A DNA stretch of 64,000 bases from DASXUX01 sp036504595 (GCA_036504595.1 DASXUX010000010.1:186001-250000), one strand, 5' to 3'. Counted from the stretch's first letter, positions 33,001 through 34,254 are shown. Numbers and translations are program-made. The notes: a model not told the origin generated them from the letters alone.

Positions 33001-34254
33001 GCCTGGGTTTCGATCAATCCCGTGACCGGCGTGCTCAGCGGCATCGCAATGGGCGGCGGCAGCGGAACCGTGACGGTGCGCGTCACCGATGGCGGCACGC
33101 CGGCGCTGAGTGCTCAGACCTCGTTCCAGATCACGGTTGTCACGGTGAACGCGGTGCCAATCATCGCCGATTTCACGCCGGCAGTCGCGTCGATCGGCAC
33201 TCCGGACTTCACCATGACACTCTCTGGCGTGAACTTCGCCAGTGGTTCGGTCGTGAAGTTCGGCAGCACGCCGCTGGCGACGAGCATGTCCAGCAGCACG
33301 CAGCTTACCGCGACGGTTCCAGCCACTCTCCTCACCACGCCAGGGCAAGTCTCGATCACGGTGTTCAACCCTGCGCCGGGCGGCGGAACCTCCAACACGA
33401 AGTTCTTCACCGTCAATGCCCCGCCGGTGCTCGCCAGCCCGGCGCTCGCCACGCCCAATCCTGTGGCCGTGAACCAGGACGTGGTGCTCTCGTTGGCCGC
33501 GACGGACCCGGAAGGCAAGCTGGTCACCGTAACGTGGGACTTTGGCGATGGCACCACCGGCGCCGGCACGGCGGCGACGCACCGCTACAGCACCGCCAAT
33601 ACGTACACGGCCATCGGTACCGCGACGGATGCCGACGGCGGCAAGGTCATCAGCGGCACGTCCGTGGTGGTGTTCTTGCCGACCATTGCGACGAATGGAG
33701 CGACGGATACGGACGGCGACGGCTTCCCGGACAGCGTCGAAATTGCCGCCGGCAGCGATCCGCTCAATCCGGCCAGCACGCCGAACAACGTGGGTCCGAT
33801 CAAGACGACGATCCCGCTGACAAATGCGAAGCTGCGCATTCGGCTCAACTTCGCCGTGCCGGGCAACGACAGCATCCAGCTCAACGCGACGATCATCCTC
33901 GGCGAATTGACGCAGGTCGGCGGCAAGACCCTGACCTACAGCGTCGGCGGCGTAGCGAAATCATGCGTCCTGGATCCAAAGGGCAGCTTCAAGGGCCTCG
34001 GGACCGGAGTGAAGCTGATGAGCAAGGGGCTCAGTCCGCGCACCGGCAAGCTGTCGATCAAGTTGTCGAAGGGTTCCTTCGCCGACCTGCTGGCCAGTTC
34101 CGGTCTGAGCAGCAAGGACGCGTACACGAACAAGGCCGTCGATATCCCGCTCTACGTGCTGTTCGACAACAAGCTCTTCCAGAAGACCCAGCACCAGCTC
34201 TACACAAGCAAGCCTGGCAAGAGCGGCTCAACGAAGGATGTGCCGCTGCAGTAG
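1..34254 (+). CDS. Giant secreted/surface repeat protein (5' truncated): PATR beta-helix, LamG, PA14, cadherin-like/Ig, PKD
   Basis: The frame is open from base 1 (Gly-Thr-Val-Leu-Gly...) to the TAG at 34252-34254, so the gene starts left of the window; the GTG at 34 is only the first start-like codon and not a likely initiator. At least 11,417 residues (more than 1 MDa) are encoded. Domain order: autotransporter-associated beta-strand (PATR) repeats to about 27250, interrupted by two jelly-roll-like domains, two LamG and two PA14 domains; two Ig-like domains (27270-27852); 19 cadherin-like repeats (27853-33147); an IPT/TIG-like domain; a PKD domain (WDFGDGT); a DTDGDGFPD calcium-type loop; and a Lys-rich C-terminal module. 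No outer-membrane beta-barrel, PEP-CTERM or LPXTG signal is visible at the C-terminus, so anchoring and secretion are unknown. The composition is rich in Gly, Asn, Thr and Ala. A role as adhesin, glycan-binding or cell-surface fibre protein is inferred only. Confidence 0.95.
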   Translation, partial: GTVLGIADGVTVSGPTTSVWQNVLLQGNGDCGITPTITCLNGSANVTFEHWPLRYSDWFLVNSNINTVANPSNGWINLNGNKNGNGGYIQIGGNNNAYDGPYWYINSGTVVATGNGNNSFGDNNPTAAFVQINAGATLYLAGTIVAPVYLNGGTLGAWNGDRTVATGNNMGGLFVMAPSTIKLDDGAQPGTGRIIQVDGIFSGTAPLTLNGTGGYGTLRFTNALQSSDYSGTITINSFAALEGRSLGALGNANIVLAGGALNLWANGSGGMAANNENILFNNPVTVNTPTPVSGISANATIYVQNNGGGGSNTIQVPSLTVNGSQTLNITGANAYGFGVAGTTTLNGNDTFNVTTAPLTFFGQIAGTGNLNKLGAGTLYINPPLLTANIYTGTTNVYAGTLQVNGVTGSIPGNLNVNAGGTFFIDGTGSTATVLPSNNCIGDGATVTLNGGTLRLDAPLNIDHTETIGALILGPGLSTVQINGGTTNGASGHAAITASSFTPPTNGGMLNFVRSLTGQPADYSQLFLTGLADGTPMSYANVVTNGVPQPAKYTTVSGVVPDTGTTTYYTIATGNWGTSSTWNAGAVPPAGVDVIIRHTVTLADANGAPMDATVKSVTFDQGAGSLLPVGVNLVNTLTVNSGLIRTINLAGACSIHTQVKFPSGTMGVFNLMPASTLTLGNNYIYGNPSGAIIGDSGFTKCGCQPPLVTSTLVLNGLSTALSGTVALENGTITIDSDNAFGSGTLAILSGILQPNLVTRNVANNVSVIGDFTFNVPANINLNLNSTVTLYNGDRTITFTTAGGAAVVFNGVVQNDADILPTPPAGSGPRALLAAGGGAFTLNGNNTFGSAAQQKGLNVIAATPTIGLGHDNALGAGPLTIGANMSLAAVNGARNIPPANNVIASADLTICGLSSITFNGNYLLLNSVAGTPRIISVVSGLRCTVNGVVSGRWRLGKNGWGELVLTNGANSMGGDDGNNISIDFNQGILTAGHPQAFGAGTLNIKTGNSQEFRTTGANMSFNNGLIFQTTPVSFCTGSSGNIEFTRPGLISRQNAVMLWLNNYTYTFVVPAGKTVTFNGLGLQNVSTGVNVIKDGFGTMVLKGQSTYSGLYGAGANEGTGATTILNGTLQLKGDTATLATTAISARPGTTLEITNEGTVNANRILDTSTIILANATLRMTAPLNVNRTETINNLIFDPGTSTIDLVSNGTGTCALRSTNPINIASGGTVNFLQRTVNPTDTAVSHLIFAGQAAGPVTNAYVNGVPGTYDTTVMPDTFVNGLVGTTGASVFTSVADTDWATPGTWDKNAVPTLGSTVIVKSNVSINAGVANTPAGVVLQQPGKLFTTAAAQTLPVGAAGITVSTPGWAGATIGSGTNAINIDFTTNAPTFMVSAGSKLTVFNAVAGTGASGLNKLGTGELELDGVNTYLGGTNIVAGRLSAATDAALGAAGTSVNVYRGTVLDAAGLPIAGTASFRPLQTPTFNTNRVINAGTIDVPSGVTLALTSPLGQTVPGDTVWCDDSFPGQVAVDASGANDTPIVLMTSSNPTPYSGNLCHWQYQNNPANATNQHWFNASTDPLPIQAGDKLFVYVYINATTPPDEIMLQFWDAVANSWEHRAYWGANAIGWGVDLSPARRVMGALPATGSWLRLEVPTDAATGVDMAGRMLGGVAFAQHNTAGGSGLVYWDRFGKYNSFAGPLYKLGAGTLDLGAASTRVGDANILGGTIYVRNSTALGGVLTYSTFTSYDNLGDYYGNTGTLTLAPGLTMASGRTTFIYNGSKLRGEGTCQTNNAITVASGNTSTITFEHSANAANDAFTINAAFTTQNNGGNYTPNQTVAFNGNASAITGRIILPVGSGAFEGLSQLNSGILQVNNDTAFGDNNPVPSAITVNPNSTLVLNTGNLYSPVVLNGGTLAATGGDRTLALQNLQNGQGYTYGTVPNLLVLTPSTVMCNDFFQSGSSRSIYVNQKVSGSVPLTVKGQDPTAGNGALVFRSSLTDYSGTIFIQSFGRLQSEIQGTGNVGNLGSANIVLQGGQLFLKANGPGNGGQVYYLNDVAVQDPVAPVGYKTAARIDVNNNGANVNGILRLRNLTIGVNELDVTAANNYGLGFTGTTTLNGAAPSGAAIFNTYVAASPIAGTLPYIVFYGNITGPYNLVKQGPGTMTLRNPANNYTGDTVINAGTLDIDGSLATCITASPNINVNAGGTLAIDNLGNVPATENRLGNANVIMNGGTFNVAAPLNVTRTQPVNRITLGSGMSTLSAGANSTDGVNGDAQIIAANFTRNAGATVNFVRNISGTVPAPVWPNWFITGQADGVLPYATVTPLGSTAGSLATGLTAFYKFDETSGASAFDASGNNNTATVFNGLQGPGLSGNCVQFNGVNTYVQAPTMTIGGAMTFAGWLYSTNPGSNWCRFFDWGIGQANQNILLGFNGTSRQHTVQIYNGAAAGPQVTAPNPFPTNTWVHVAVTIDAAGNASIYWNGILQVSGSVGVVPTVARTINYIGRSNWAADTYYPGMIDDFRFYNRALTQAEVVSLCPVQAYYQTATGPVENGVIQQPNAPQVYTIANGNWSDPAVWFNGVVPQDATPADVFIRHTVTLATIYGTARNATVKSVTFDQGTGVINPVAGAITTLTVTSGMVAVYGTAVNPAIATALATGPTDAIFNVAIGTTLTIGNNYVYGGISGAVSGTGGLTKTGIGTLVLNGTSTFTGTVSLDAGTLAIDNNAALGNAANPFNIYAGTVQANQVTRTISNNVNVLGDFNATTAVNTINLVFAGTVTLSNSDRTIACVNANPSFIVFGNVVQSDDPVNTPRALTKAGAGNVQFNTANTFGSVQDAKGLTCTGGGTFVLNNDGALGPGPFNLTAATTFISTIPNATRTLANGIIANADLTIGGLDNFVLNGPYLLSGGSRYVNVTGNIVATINGVVSGSFKGLYKGGWGELVLTGNNLMSGDNGGNITSITHAAGILTLGSPQCVGTGTLYINGGTELRTTPGAPLTLTCGFLFNSNFTFGTGNSNDLIFNTQGRINTPGDAMIWGADRTISVASGRTLTFGGIGGDAAGRGLTKDGLGTIVINGVCNYTNPTIVTNGLLRLKGDTATLATNAITLNLGGTLAIDNSGTLNPNRIPDATAMTFNGGTFSMSAPAGVDRTETVAAMTFSSNTSTINLTPNGAGRCILTSTAALPAITAPARANFVRNTGGGTGLAHWIFSGQAASVNPFTNAYVNSGTAAYDITVLADGAVNGVTVPTTVGAVYVSNAAANWSAPATWLVGGSVPATPPSANSQVILQHTVNFDGLGTGGTPYSITFNTGGNLTTTSGPQTLTVGSGGVTVSDTVAASIGNVIGGANQLNLDFGANEASIAVNGTGSLAINNLIAGSAGLSKYGSGTLTLTTPVASTYTGVTNIFGGVLSVSNDGQLGAGTIVNVAGGLPGATLRATASFTSNRTINTNGTLDVATGVTLTLNNGLGSPTLGADTIYVDDALPAGAAFPAASATDEPIVLIPYTALPGVPVCPGGGLYAHTNQYHSGNGLYQHFFQNATGTITVGTTNTLFCYAWLDPNDPPAEIMMQWMDNGGAWNYRAYWGANVINSGTDATAQRRYMGPLPPLGQWVRLEVPCSLLIGAATTFKGWAFTQQNGRVVWDRAGYSSLGTDPGPLTKAGAGTLVLRGSSFRTGNAYINGGTIRCEHGMALGTTGTDYVGNGSAPATLEIANGITLNRPMWMDNNTKLRGNGFCGSGGNMTIVKSANVTFEHFGLAANDYFFYAGQIFSQISRVADPFATINVNAGANPGLGRFYIYNQNNGFYSGVWQLNSGICHTNNDNAFGDNNPVPNYVTVNPGATLLLQNGNLRSPVILNGGTLASTNGNNGLNLNNLQAGFSYASVPNLLVQAPSTIRCEDPLQPGTARNVWVQFKISGSADLTVTGIDSTGAFQMVSALNDYSGKIYVPTFGYLQGQLQSAGNYNVGTLGQASIYLQGGLLELLAPGSANNSVVTYNNDVTVQDSTVVNGIATRSRINVNRQAGAYTGVIQQLRNLTIGSQALDITSSGNNFGLGFAGTTTLNGNAIFNTMGGSLTFYGNMTGPGGFTKQGGFAQLGGNGLLGQYYANQGVTNPPTFTRVDPQINFVWGQGTGLPGYGINDINFSVRWTGQFLATTNEVYTFYWHTDDGCLLTVDGQTLVNQLAGGPQNANGAMPYAFVAGNWYNIEFQQRQGGGGAYADLSLSTPTIVKVVIPATQFRNTGIDMYLRGPSNDYAGNTVINGGTVQIDGSLATCITSSPNIAVNAGGMLLIDNNSPSPATENRLPAAGVLALNGGAFRLDAPLNLKRTQTVNAITLGPGSSTIYATANSSDGLNGDATITATSLSRSSAGFLNFTRVKSGTAGSPIWSNLYITGQADATLSGVTVTNLPAATTAAAVYTNTAGTEEDGVVQLQSATAPYYTVRNGNWGDSNVATSPWINGVVPPINANVLVRHTVSLADAAGTPANQTVATVNFDTGGTGLIQSVLGYNNTLTVTGGSVMVSGNTNPSITCNLDFGAAGGTFGFATNQTLTVGGSGALGNLGGVINGTAGLAKAGTLGTLVLNSANTFTGNVTLEGGTLNIGNDQAFGNAANSVVILGGILGPSTNAGRILANPITLGGDCTLNGYLTFNGAITLANGDRAINFNNNLIVLNGTIQNDSTPRSLTRSGSATVQFNGANTFGSVALGKGLMLACSANTTIGHDSGLGAGPFTILSASNIQSINGLRTIANKLLINNDLTVNGNYGFVFNGNCFMNGTRVLTINATLPNVTINGVIFGATGHINKQGLGELVLNGQNTIAGNSSIDVTAGLVTVGASDTIDPDSGNIVSGPLGVNTVYMGGGHLKVNSNVTIHSTIRIGSDFTLFGTGTLTLPGYAGSGIGGPQLAAQIWSGANTTRTLTIMPAATLKFTGSVGGNGAVNNGLTLAGGGTMIIAAPMVYNGLTTVNAGTLLFSGDTGSLAGALTINTGGSVVVDNTGTANVNRVPDWADVFFNGGTFSMTAPSNISRMDTIGNVTFASGSSTIALTASGTGNCQLIMGTPNALPNRAPGATFNFVRTNGTTGTANLFFSNGVDTTPVPFATVNGNFASYNGNATAGQGLIDGSGGSRWTVADGDWNVPGTWNGGLPIPDGTTNVIIRHAVTLSGAQAAKSISFDVDSHTLGTFGITSAVPQTLTVTTGEITARGTVAPTIGVNLALGPNAEWIVNQQSSGQLAITGSISGATMVPSRAVHYMFDEAAGPTAADASGNGYPATWNGGIVSAAGKIGNAYTFNGSTGYVYAPNFTWSPGSPVTVSFWNYVTANTTNVNFGMGPGGNAGFGGRFQSHCPWSDGNIYWDYGSSGGTGRVQCAYGAANLNQWTHITLVSAGAGGNWQAIYINGVLQAGSAAVSTAPTYLLPGLYVGTSGEAGATKFTGSMDDFRIYNRVLSPAEITQLATGSFEIASGGLTKAGSGTLLLSGTNTYRGSTTISAGSVLLNTNTDAPLGFATNPVNLNGGTLAVANSLSTSRTINVNGTGLAGGAIDVAGGQSLVLLTPLTTNVTGISGVGPLIKSNSGTLSVQTAATAFACNTIVNGGILQVPALAAGSVLGGGTVTVNNNAVLQTDAQSGNIAFTNPLILNNSATVQGTGVAGLGNFPYTGTVAIGRGANVTFNTLNASDILRYMGVISGGDASATVTITGPGTTMFQGTNTFGASIYVTSNALFFLNSGGACGDASNIVTVNANATVVNWGQTIPNPFTLLGGTLTAGNNANSNYTGIPINVVGPQTSTFTTVGKWNGNTVQPLLISGLLTGSGNINIPGNDNNAVVTFSNPLNTYSGNVTVQPTAILQAQVSGALGTSTTPCTVTLAGGQLNLRSDLPATFNASVTVNANSVINIDRVAANSRNLLTLGALNIGQQTLTVVNNSTNLYELGFVGTTTLTGNATLNPTNAKLTLAGPVTGASSLTKIGGAQLTLSAANTLTGPVVVNAGTVCLNGASGSLAGNVVANSGGTFLIDGTAGANPNHLPDGATVTLNGGTFTLQSPAGGDRTETIGTLALNGSSTLNLLAASGAGKAQLTAGAITRTTGVLDFYRTFTASNQANLYLSPAPAPGTSYPYISVIEPAAAGPGVYAAGNGQSSGIIAGTLPGSTYVSAASGNWDVNTNWTPNGVPGATDNIIIRGNDTITLNGNRTINQVTFLSAATNATASAKITSSPTVNSFVAAGLIGQPASLINQYVAITSLSSPATGQARQITGFDSATGTVTVGAAFGASPALNDTFTIAPAAVTTAGSATTFTAGALAPASVSVGTNYITFIGSSTAALVGQTRQIQSVAAGGVITVTTAFSNTPGVGDTFVLTQQSGIAGTDTLTVTSGVVQVTPPSISGGLRGDYYNSTNFTAFGGARVDPEVYVVAAFPNIVGLTGPFSTIWAGYVQADFTDTYQFTYYVDDSFRLFINNQVIAESWLPQGRTGYTGQISLQAGVKYPVRIEHVNTGGGGNAELWWSSALQTGGVQVHVPASSLYPAAGPISISNLNLGTGATANISNFGAGVVTVTGALSGSPAAGVEVGGTGTLVLASANPFTGGSTLTGGALLLGSNTALGSGNLTIQAGTIGASAPNVVVPNNITAAGDFALANNIYAVVFGGSMLMTSDRTVWALNNYAVDTFAGPITDGGLNYSFIRAGSANLILAGQSTYGGSTVILGHYFGNNAGNNFGNKLMLGTTNALPVTTNLKIQTGFNYGQAVTPTFDLNGYDQTVASISLSTGPTTNYGTYTAVPQNSIITNSNASSINTLTVNNAAACTYGGAITNKVALTKTGAGTLSLLSNNANNFTGQTTINQGTLNTPQPNGLSAVSIVVVNPGGTLDLLGNYNTVAGLAMNAGLVTTGIGALNLNGDVVATQAAGVPAVINGNLTLLANRNFTVNAGGAPGSTDLLVNAVMQGGFSITKSGNGIMKLAADNIFTGTTTVNGGILRLDGNMGTIASSSGITLNFGGALDIDNSPGGGPGRGRIADTATLAMNGGTLSMTAPNNTNRTETVGTVTFNSGASTIALTAAGTGSCQLTLGTAGALPVRNNSATLNVIRTSATGTANLFFSGGVDATLVPFATVNGISSIYNGAGTAGQGLIENYAGTLVTKADGDWNNGANWVDAITGTTGIAPDGTKNVIVRHAMVLLGAGGAKSIAFDQDNHGGVNPYGITSAAAQTLTVNGAISVTGGAAPTIGVNVTTAFGASEGIINTSGTGTFTVNGPITGSGGLTKSGTGTLTLTNAGSTYTTATNLDGGTLLIASDTVLGDPANAVNLNGGTLGVTATFISAATRTYSANAPAGLPYVGGIDVTAGNTFTLNTGLSGTGALAINPNGSTGTVVLAQAANAARNAGTVQVDAGTLNVGNATALGTAAVTLTLGQPFGTIPTTLVFGGANVPIANPITANNLAKLQHSGGNASPTLSGAITVSRDAQVTLQGGPAAGDVENIGAGVAGGGGTALITVIGTGRVSLQAAGTYLGAWLLNPGAGNCILNMDNNNSLGNSASPITVTSGALCSTGYGGTNPIILNGGTLGSANADRTFAGSLIVTAPSTISLDDIAAPAAANIRSVTISGVMSGSAATNVPNPLAAGKIVQLTNVLNTYSGTITVNGPNAVLQAQNSGSLGLPAAPATVSLQSGAQLQLRSDGLGSNVSVGFYANVIVGGLYAGIDVNRVGANTNNALSLGGLNIGAQTLNVTGGNGYSLRFDGTSTLTGNATLNPTTAALAIAGPVTGTGGITATGTAVTTLGGLQPNSYSGDTLVDTNTGTLKLASAGAIPSGVGKGNLTVFNGTLDMNGFSVSVNGLGGTGTVTNGAGNAVTFTAGLNNASTAFAGVIKNTGGALSLVKVGTGVLTLGGANTYTGTTTILAGTIRKGLTASGGATANVAEAANYTLVYQLPIQNTLNYNAGSVPYSVNNAAAVTSGFFSRIGYYYELQTATGALQWVYASFDAAPFATNASKTGVPNVSSGEFYHYDAAGLLPGQVRNMNVFSNVPALVGPNRTNSATGNVEFWPSNYTQANDYAVPGADPATFDFGDGGAGLGAGHGSMQINDYGSGKVLFAFQHWTTGAVNNGSLGIGNQVGGSGNPDWTFNDNVSTYIIKSLQIVVNATAFDPNGIPSAIPPGSPVIIAAGGTLDLNGFNQTLASLADYAGSGGSIVNGNATTPIGLTISAPSGSTSFSGVISDGGAANMISFVKTGASTQILAGSNTYTGDTTITTGTLGLGADNVLPDGAGKGNVIVNGRLDVAGHADTVNALTGTGIVDNSTGNGTLSAGNADATFTWAGVAQNTVGTLGLTKVGAGTMTLSNSNTYIGTTTISAGTLAISASERIANVSPMNIAAGATFNMAGFNESIGTLSGAGSVVMGAGTPLLTIGGDNGAGNFSGVISSAGTGAVTKAGTGTQTFSGANTYSGDTTITTGTLALGADNVIPDGAGKGNVAVALNGTLDIAGHTESINGLTGTGTVNNSIGNGTLSVGNADVSSAFAGVLTNAIGTLNLTKIGAGTLTLSGASTYSGATLISTGTLALGASNCMPDGSAMTVAAGATFNLAGFSDTIGSLAGAGSVTLGAGTPVLSTGSDNTSTTYSGVISSIGAGSLNKVGTGTFTLTGANTYNGDTIVSAGTLAVGANEVIPDGAGKGNVIVNSTLDLAGHTETINGLSGTGFVNNSAGNGQINVGNNNATSTFPGILRNTGGTLALTKVGTGTLTLSGTNIYSGLTTISAGTLALGADQVIPDGGGRGDVLINAGGTLDLAGHAETINGLSGAGFVDNSAGNGQFTVGNNNVTSAFAGVIRNAAGTLTVTKIGGGALTLSGSNTYNGNTTISQGTIVLGADNVLPDGAGKGNVILTGLLNVAGHLDTINGLTGTGTVDNGGGAGVLSIGNADTTCTFDGMLRNTAGTLGVTKVGAGTLTLTANNTLTGTTTAAAGELLIMGSQPSSPVAISGGTLGGTGTCGTVTGTIAGGTLNAGSPAANTGVLNTGNVALNGASTFTVNLASTVPGSGYDQVNVVGTVALAGNLNVVLGFVPAMGDAFTILTNDGNDAIAGNFTGLAEGQTVAGGGYRFAITYAGGVNNNDVVITRVKDTVNVAPVASSANPATFSQSVTFSVTVTSGAPGGPIPTGTVTFYSDGILMGTGNLDVSGVATFSTGSMAAGNHTITASYGGSAYFTAGNSSAPNLIQTVNAAPAVTALSSSANPSCFGQNVTFSATLIVIPPALGPVTGAMQFTVDGANAGAPVTLVGGKATLVQNLPVGDHVISAVNVSDGNYLSINTPSLSQTVIANTAPTIAAITDVTLTQGNVLNIAALGHDNDPVAPFNTLTYSLTAAPAWVSINPNIGSIVGIAPANGGGLVTVRVTDGGGAFASTSFNITVINLNQAPSIAAIANQTLGQGGAMAVQAIGTDPDLSAPNNTLSYTLVSAPAWVLINSNTGWITGSAPNNGSGTVTVRVSDAGTPSLSAETTFTITVNDANDAPTLDLIPNLTVVQGQWLALQAVGHDIDPAAPNNTLTYSLSAGPAWVAVGSTGLITGQAPNNGGGNVTVRVTDGAGAFAERTFTITVTDANDPPVLNFIADQTMLQGNSFSITATGSDIDPAAPNNVLSYSLISAPAWVTIAGNVVSGTAPNAGSGSVTVRVTDGGGLYAERTFAVIVTDTNDAPTLDVINPITLLQGATLNIQAVGHDADPAAPNNTLTYSLDAAPSWVSINPNTGTIFGSAANNGSGAVTVRVTDGAALPAFATRTFNITVTDVNDPPTIDPIANQTLAQGAALNVTAAGHDIDPAGANHNLTYSLITAPAWVSIIPATGAISGVAPNLGSGVVTLRVSDGGTPSLYAETTFTITVTDANDAPVLDPFTPVTLAQGSSLTIQASGHDADPAAPNNTLTYTLASGPAWISVSPSGLITGQAPNNGSGSADITVTDGGGLSDTQTLVVTVIDVNDAPTMPPLVNVTLAQGATLAVNAAATDIDPAAPNNTLSYALISAPAWVTINAGTGAIGGIAANAGSGVVTVRATDGGGLYAQRQFTVTVTDINDPPTLDPITDLTITQNQSFAIQAMGHDSDPAAPNNTITYAKSAGLAWVNVDAAGLITGTAPNNGSGSVSVTVTDGMGASATRTFNITVIDVNDAPTLTLAPVGNVTLNQGDALVLAAFGSDIDPAAPNSTLAYTLIAAPAWVSIDPVSGVFAGTAPNNGSGTVTVRVSDGGAPPLYAERTFTITVNDVNEAPTLDAILNVTLLQGAQLNIQATGHDIDPWPNNVLTYSLDVAPAWVSINSNTGAIVGTAANNGSGLVTVRVSDGTLSATQNFTITVTNVNDAPVLNSIANFTLTAGQSILGLTATATDIDVGDVLTFAKVSGPAWVSVAPGGAVTGTAINGGSGAVTVRVSDLAGASDQITFYITVIDVNTAPTLAAIGNVTLTQAGLLSVYARGTDIDPPGPNSTLTYVLVTAPPWVTLDPFSGTISGVAPIDGTGTGVVTLHVTDGGTPPLSSADVSFTVTVNNVNDPPKIAALNNTTLLQNTNLNLLATASDPDLADTLTFTKVSGPAWVNVAAGGAITGVAANNGSGQVIVRVSDGLLSDETSFFITVTDVNDTPVVNPVADMTVVQNQWVTAKATGYDIDPAAPNNTVVFSKSAGLAWINVDANGMITGQAPNNGSGTVTVRLTDAGTLYSEQTFTITVINVNDAPVVNPIAPIIIAQNAALNIAATVTDPDTGDTATFVKLSGPAWVNVAADGTITGVAANNGSGDVTLRATDSGGLTGDLTFTISVMDVNDPPTLDPIAPIAIAQGAVLTLQAIGHDIDPAAPNNTLAYSMTSGPAWIIVGATGFITGQAANNGSGTLVVRVTDGAGAFAEQTVAVTVNDVNDAPTIDPIADVTLLQGAALNFAVPGHDIDPAAPNGTILYSLVSAPAWVSINPATGVLTGTAANAGSGPVTVRVSDGGSPALFAQRTFNIVVTDVNDAPTIDAIADMTLQQGSVLNNIAIGHDIDPAAPFNVLTYSLAAAPAWVSINPVTGVLSGIAMGGGSGTVTVRVTDGGTPALSAQTSFQITVVTVNAVPIIADFTPAVASIGTPDFTMTLSGVNFASGSVVKFGSTPLATSMSSSTQLTATVPATLLTTPGQVSITVFNPAPGGGTSNTKFFTVNAPPVLASPALATPNPVAVNQDVVLSLAATDPEGKLVTVTWDFGDGTTGAGTAATHRYSTANTYTAIGTATDADGGKVISGTSVVVFLPTIATNGATDTDGDGFPDSVEIAAGSDPLNPASTPNNVGPIKTTIPLTNAKLRIRLNFAVPGNDSIQLNATIILGELTQVGGKTLTYSVGGVAKSCVLDPKGSFKGLGTGVKLMSKGLSPRTGKLSIKLSKGSFADLLASSGLSSKDAYTNKAVDIPLYVLFDNKLFQKTQHQLYTSKPGKSGSTKDVPLQ
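4507..5070 (+). other. Jelly-roll-like 'VDD...YWGAN...RLEVP' domain, copy 1
   Basis: A non-repeat domain inserted in the beta-helix: WCDDSFPGQ, then PPDEIMLQFWD, HRAYWGAN, RRVMGALP and WLRLEVP, ending near YWDRFG. The pattern is the one seen in secreted planctomycete and RHS-type proteins and looks like a ligand-binding beta-sandwich. The second copy is at 10399-10925, in the same position of the next supermodule. No specific ligand can be deduced. Confidence 0.6.
6988..7596 (+). other. LamG/concanavalin-A-like domain, copy 1
   Basis: Segment beginning LTAFYKFDETSG, with ASGNNNTA, CVQFNGVNTYVQAP, the WVHVAVTID core strand and the typical C-terminal MIDDFRFYNRALTQAEV. This is the LamG_3 signature. 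Such domains often bind sugars or matrix polymers and need a Ca ion in many members. It is inserted just before a GNWxxxxxW cassette head. Confidence 0.85.
10399..10925 (+). other. Jelly-roll-like 'VDD...YWGAN...RLEVP' domain, copy 2
   Basis: IYVDDALPAGAAFP, PPAEIMMQWMD, YRAYWGAN, RRYMGPLPPLGQW, VRLEVP and VVWDRAG occur in order, aligning with the copy at 4507-5070. Both sit at the same seam of their supermodules, which shows that the supermodule duplicated with the insert in place. Confidence 0.6.
12268..12696 (+). other. PA14 domain, copy 1
   Basis: Begins GLLGQYYANQG and continues with RVDPQINFVWG, FSVRWTGQF, YTFYWHTDDGCLLTVDGQ and NWYNIEFQQRQGGGGA. This is the PA14 order of strands (GLxxxYY, VRWxGxF, Y.F...DDG..L.VDG). 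PA14 domains commonly bind glycans. It interrupts a PATR repeat between a K-Q-G strand and a SNDYAGNTVINGGT strand. Confidence 0.8.
15700..16326 (+). other. LamG/concanavalin-A-like domain, copy 2
   Basis: SRAVHYMFDEAAGPTAADAS, IGNAYTFNGSTGYVY, QWTHITLVS and SMDDFRIYNRVLSPAEITQL give the LamG_3 pattern. It follows a GDWNVPGTW head in the third supermodule, a different seam from copy 1, so the two LamG copies were probably inserted independently. Confidence 0.85.
19105..19527 (+). other. PA14 domain, copy 2
   Basis: GGLRGDYYNSTNF, RVDPEVYVV, STIWAGYVQADFTDTYQF, YVDDSFRLFINNQ, VKYPVRIEHVNTGG and AELWWSS match the PA14 fold pattern. It comes shortly after a GNWDVNTNW cassette head. Confidence 0.8.
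24595..26800 (+). repeat. Tandem array of eight ~300-bp PATR units
   Basis: The Lys-x-Gly-x-Gly strand (VKTGAS, LTKVGAG, VTKAGTG, LTKIGAG, LNKVGTG, LTKVGTG, VTKIGGG, VTKVGAG) recurs at about 24598, 24898, 25198, 25503, 25801, 26104, 26413 and 26719, a period of 298-309 bp. Most units also contain (L/I)PDGAGKGNV and AGH.(D/E)T.N.L.GTG. This is the most regular part of the gene and the most recently amplified by appearance. Confidence 0.85.
27270..27852 (+). other. Two Ig-like domains (Big_3-type)
   Basis: Two consecutive segments: FSQSVTFSVTVTSGAPG with PTGTVTFYSDG and GNHTITASYGGSAYF, then FGQNVTFSATL with VTGAMQFTVDG and GDHVISAVNVSDGNY. The G(T/A)(V/M)xFxxDG and GxHxIxA patterns are those of bacterial Ig-like repeats. 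They form the hinge between the beta-helix and the cadherin-like array. Confidence 0.75.
27853..33147 (+). repeat. Nineteen tandem cadherin-like/putative-Ig (He_PIG) repeats
   Basis: Each unit begins N(D/T/E/Q)(A/P/T)P and carries TLxQG, GHDIDPAAPNNTLTYSL, PAWVSI, TGxIxGxAxNNGSGxVTVRVTDGG and FxITVxDVN. Nineteen units cover 5295 bp, mean 279 bp (93 residues). Two subtypes are visible: the common long form with DIDPAAPNN, and a short form (units 12, 14, 16) lacking that loop and reading FxKxSGPAWV. The Asp-rich loop suggests Ca binding as in dystroglycan-type cadherin domains (family knowledge). Confidence 0.9.
33148..34251 (+). other. C-terminal IPT/TIG, PKD, Ca-loop and Lys-rich modules
   Basis: 33148-33420 resembles an IPT/TIG domain (VNFASGSVVKFG, LTATVPATLL). 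33421-33681 is a PKD domain with WDFGDGT and HRYSTANTYT. 33700-33790 has the DTDGDGFPDSVEIAAGSDPL thrombospondin-3/dockerin-like Ca loop. 33800-34251 is a ~150-residue module with ~15 Lys, starting IPLTNAKLRIRLNFAVPGND and ending KDVPLQ. The last module resembles tails seen on secreted PVC proteins, but no sorting motif can be named. Confidence 0.7.

Noticed and set aside
29683..33582. 1299-residue open frame on the minus strand
   Set aside because: It lies wholly opposite the cadherin-like repeats, has a repetitive Arg/His-rich composition and no domain; it is a by-product of GC-rich codon use in a tandem repeat.
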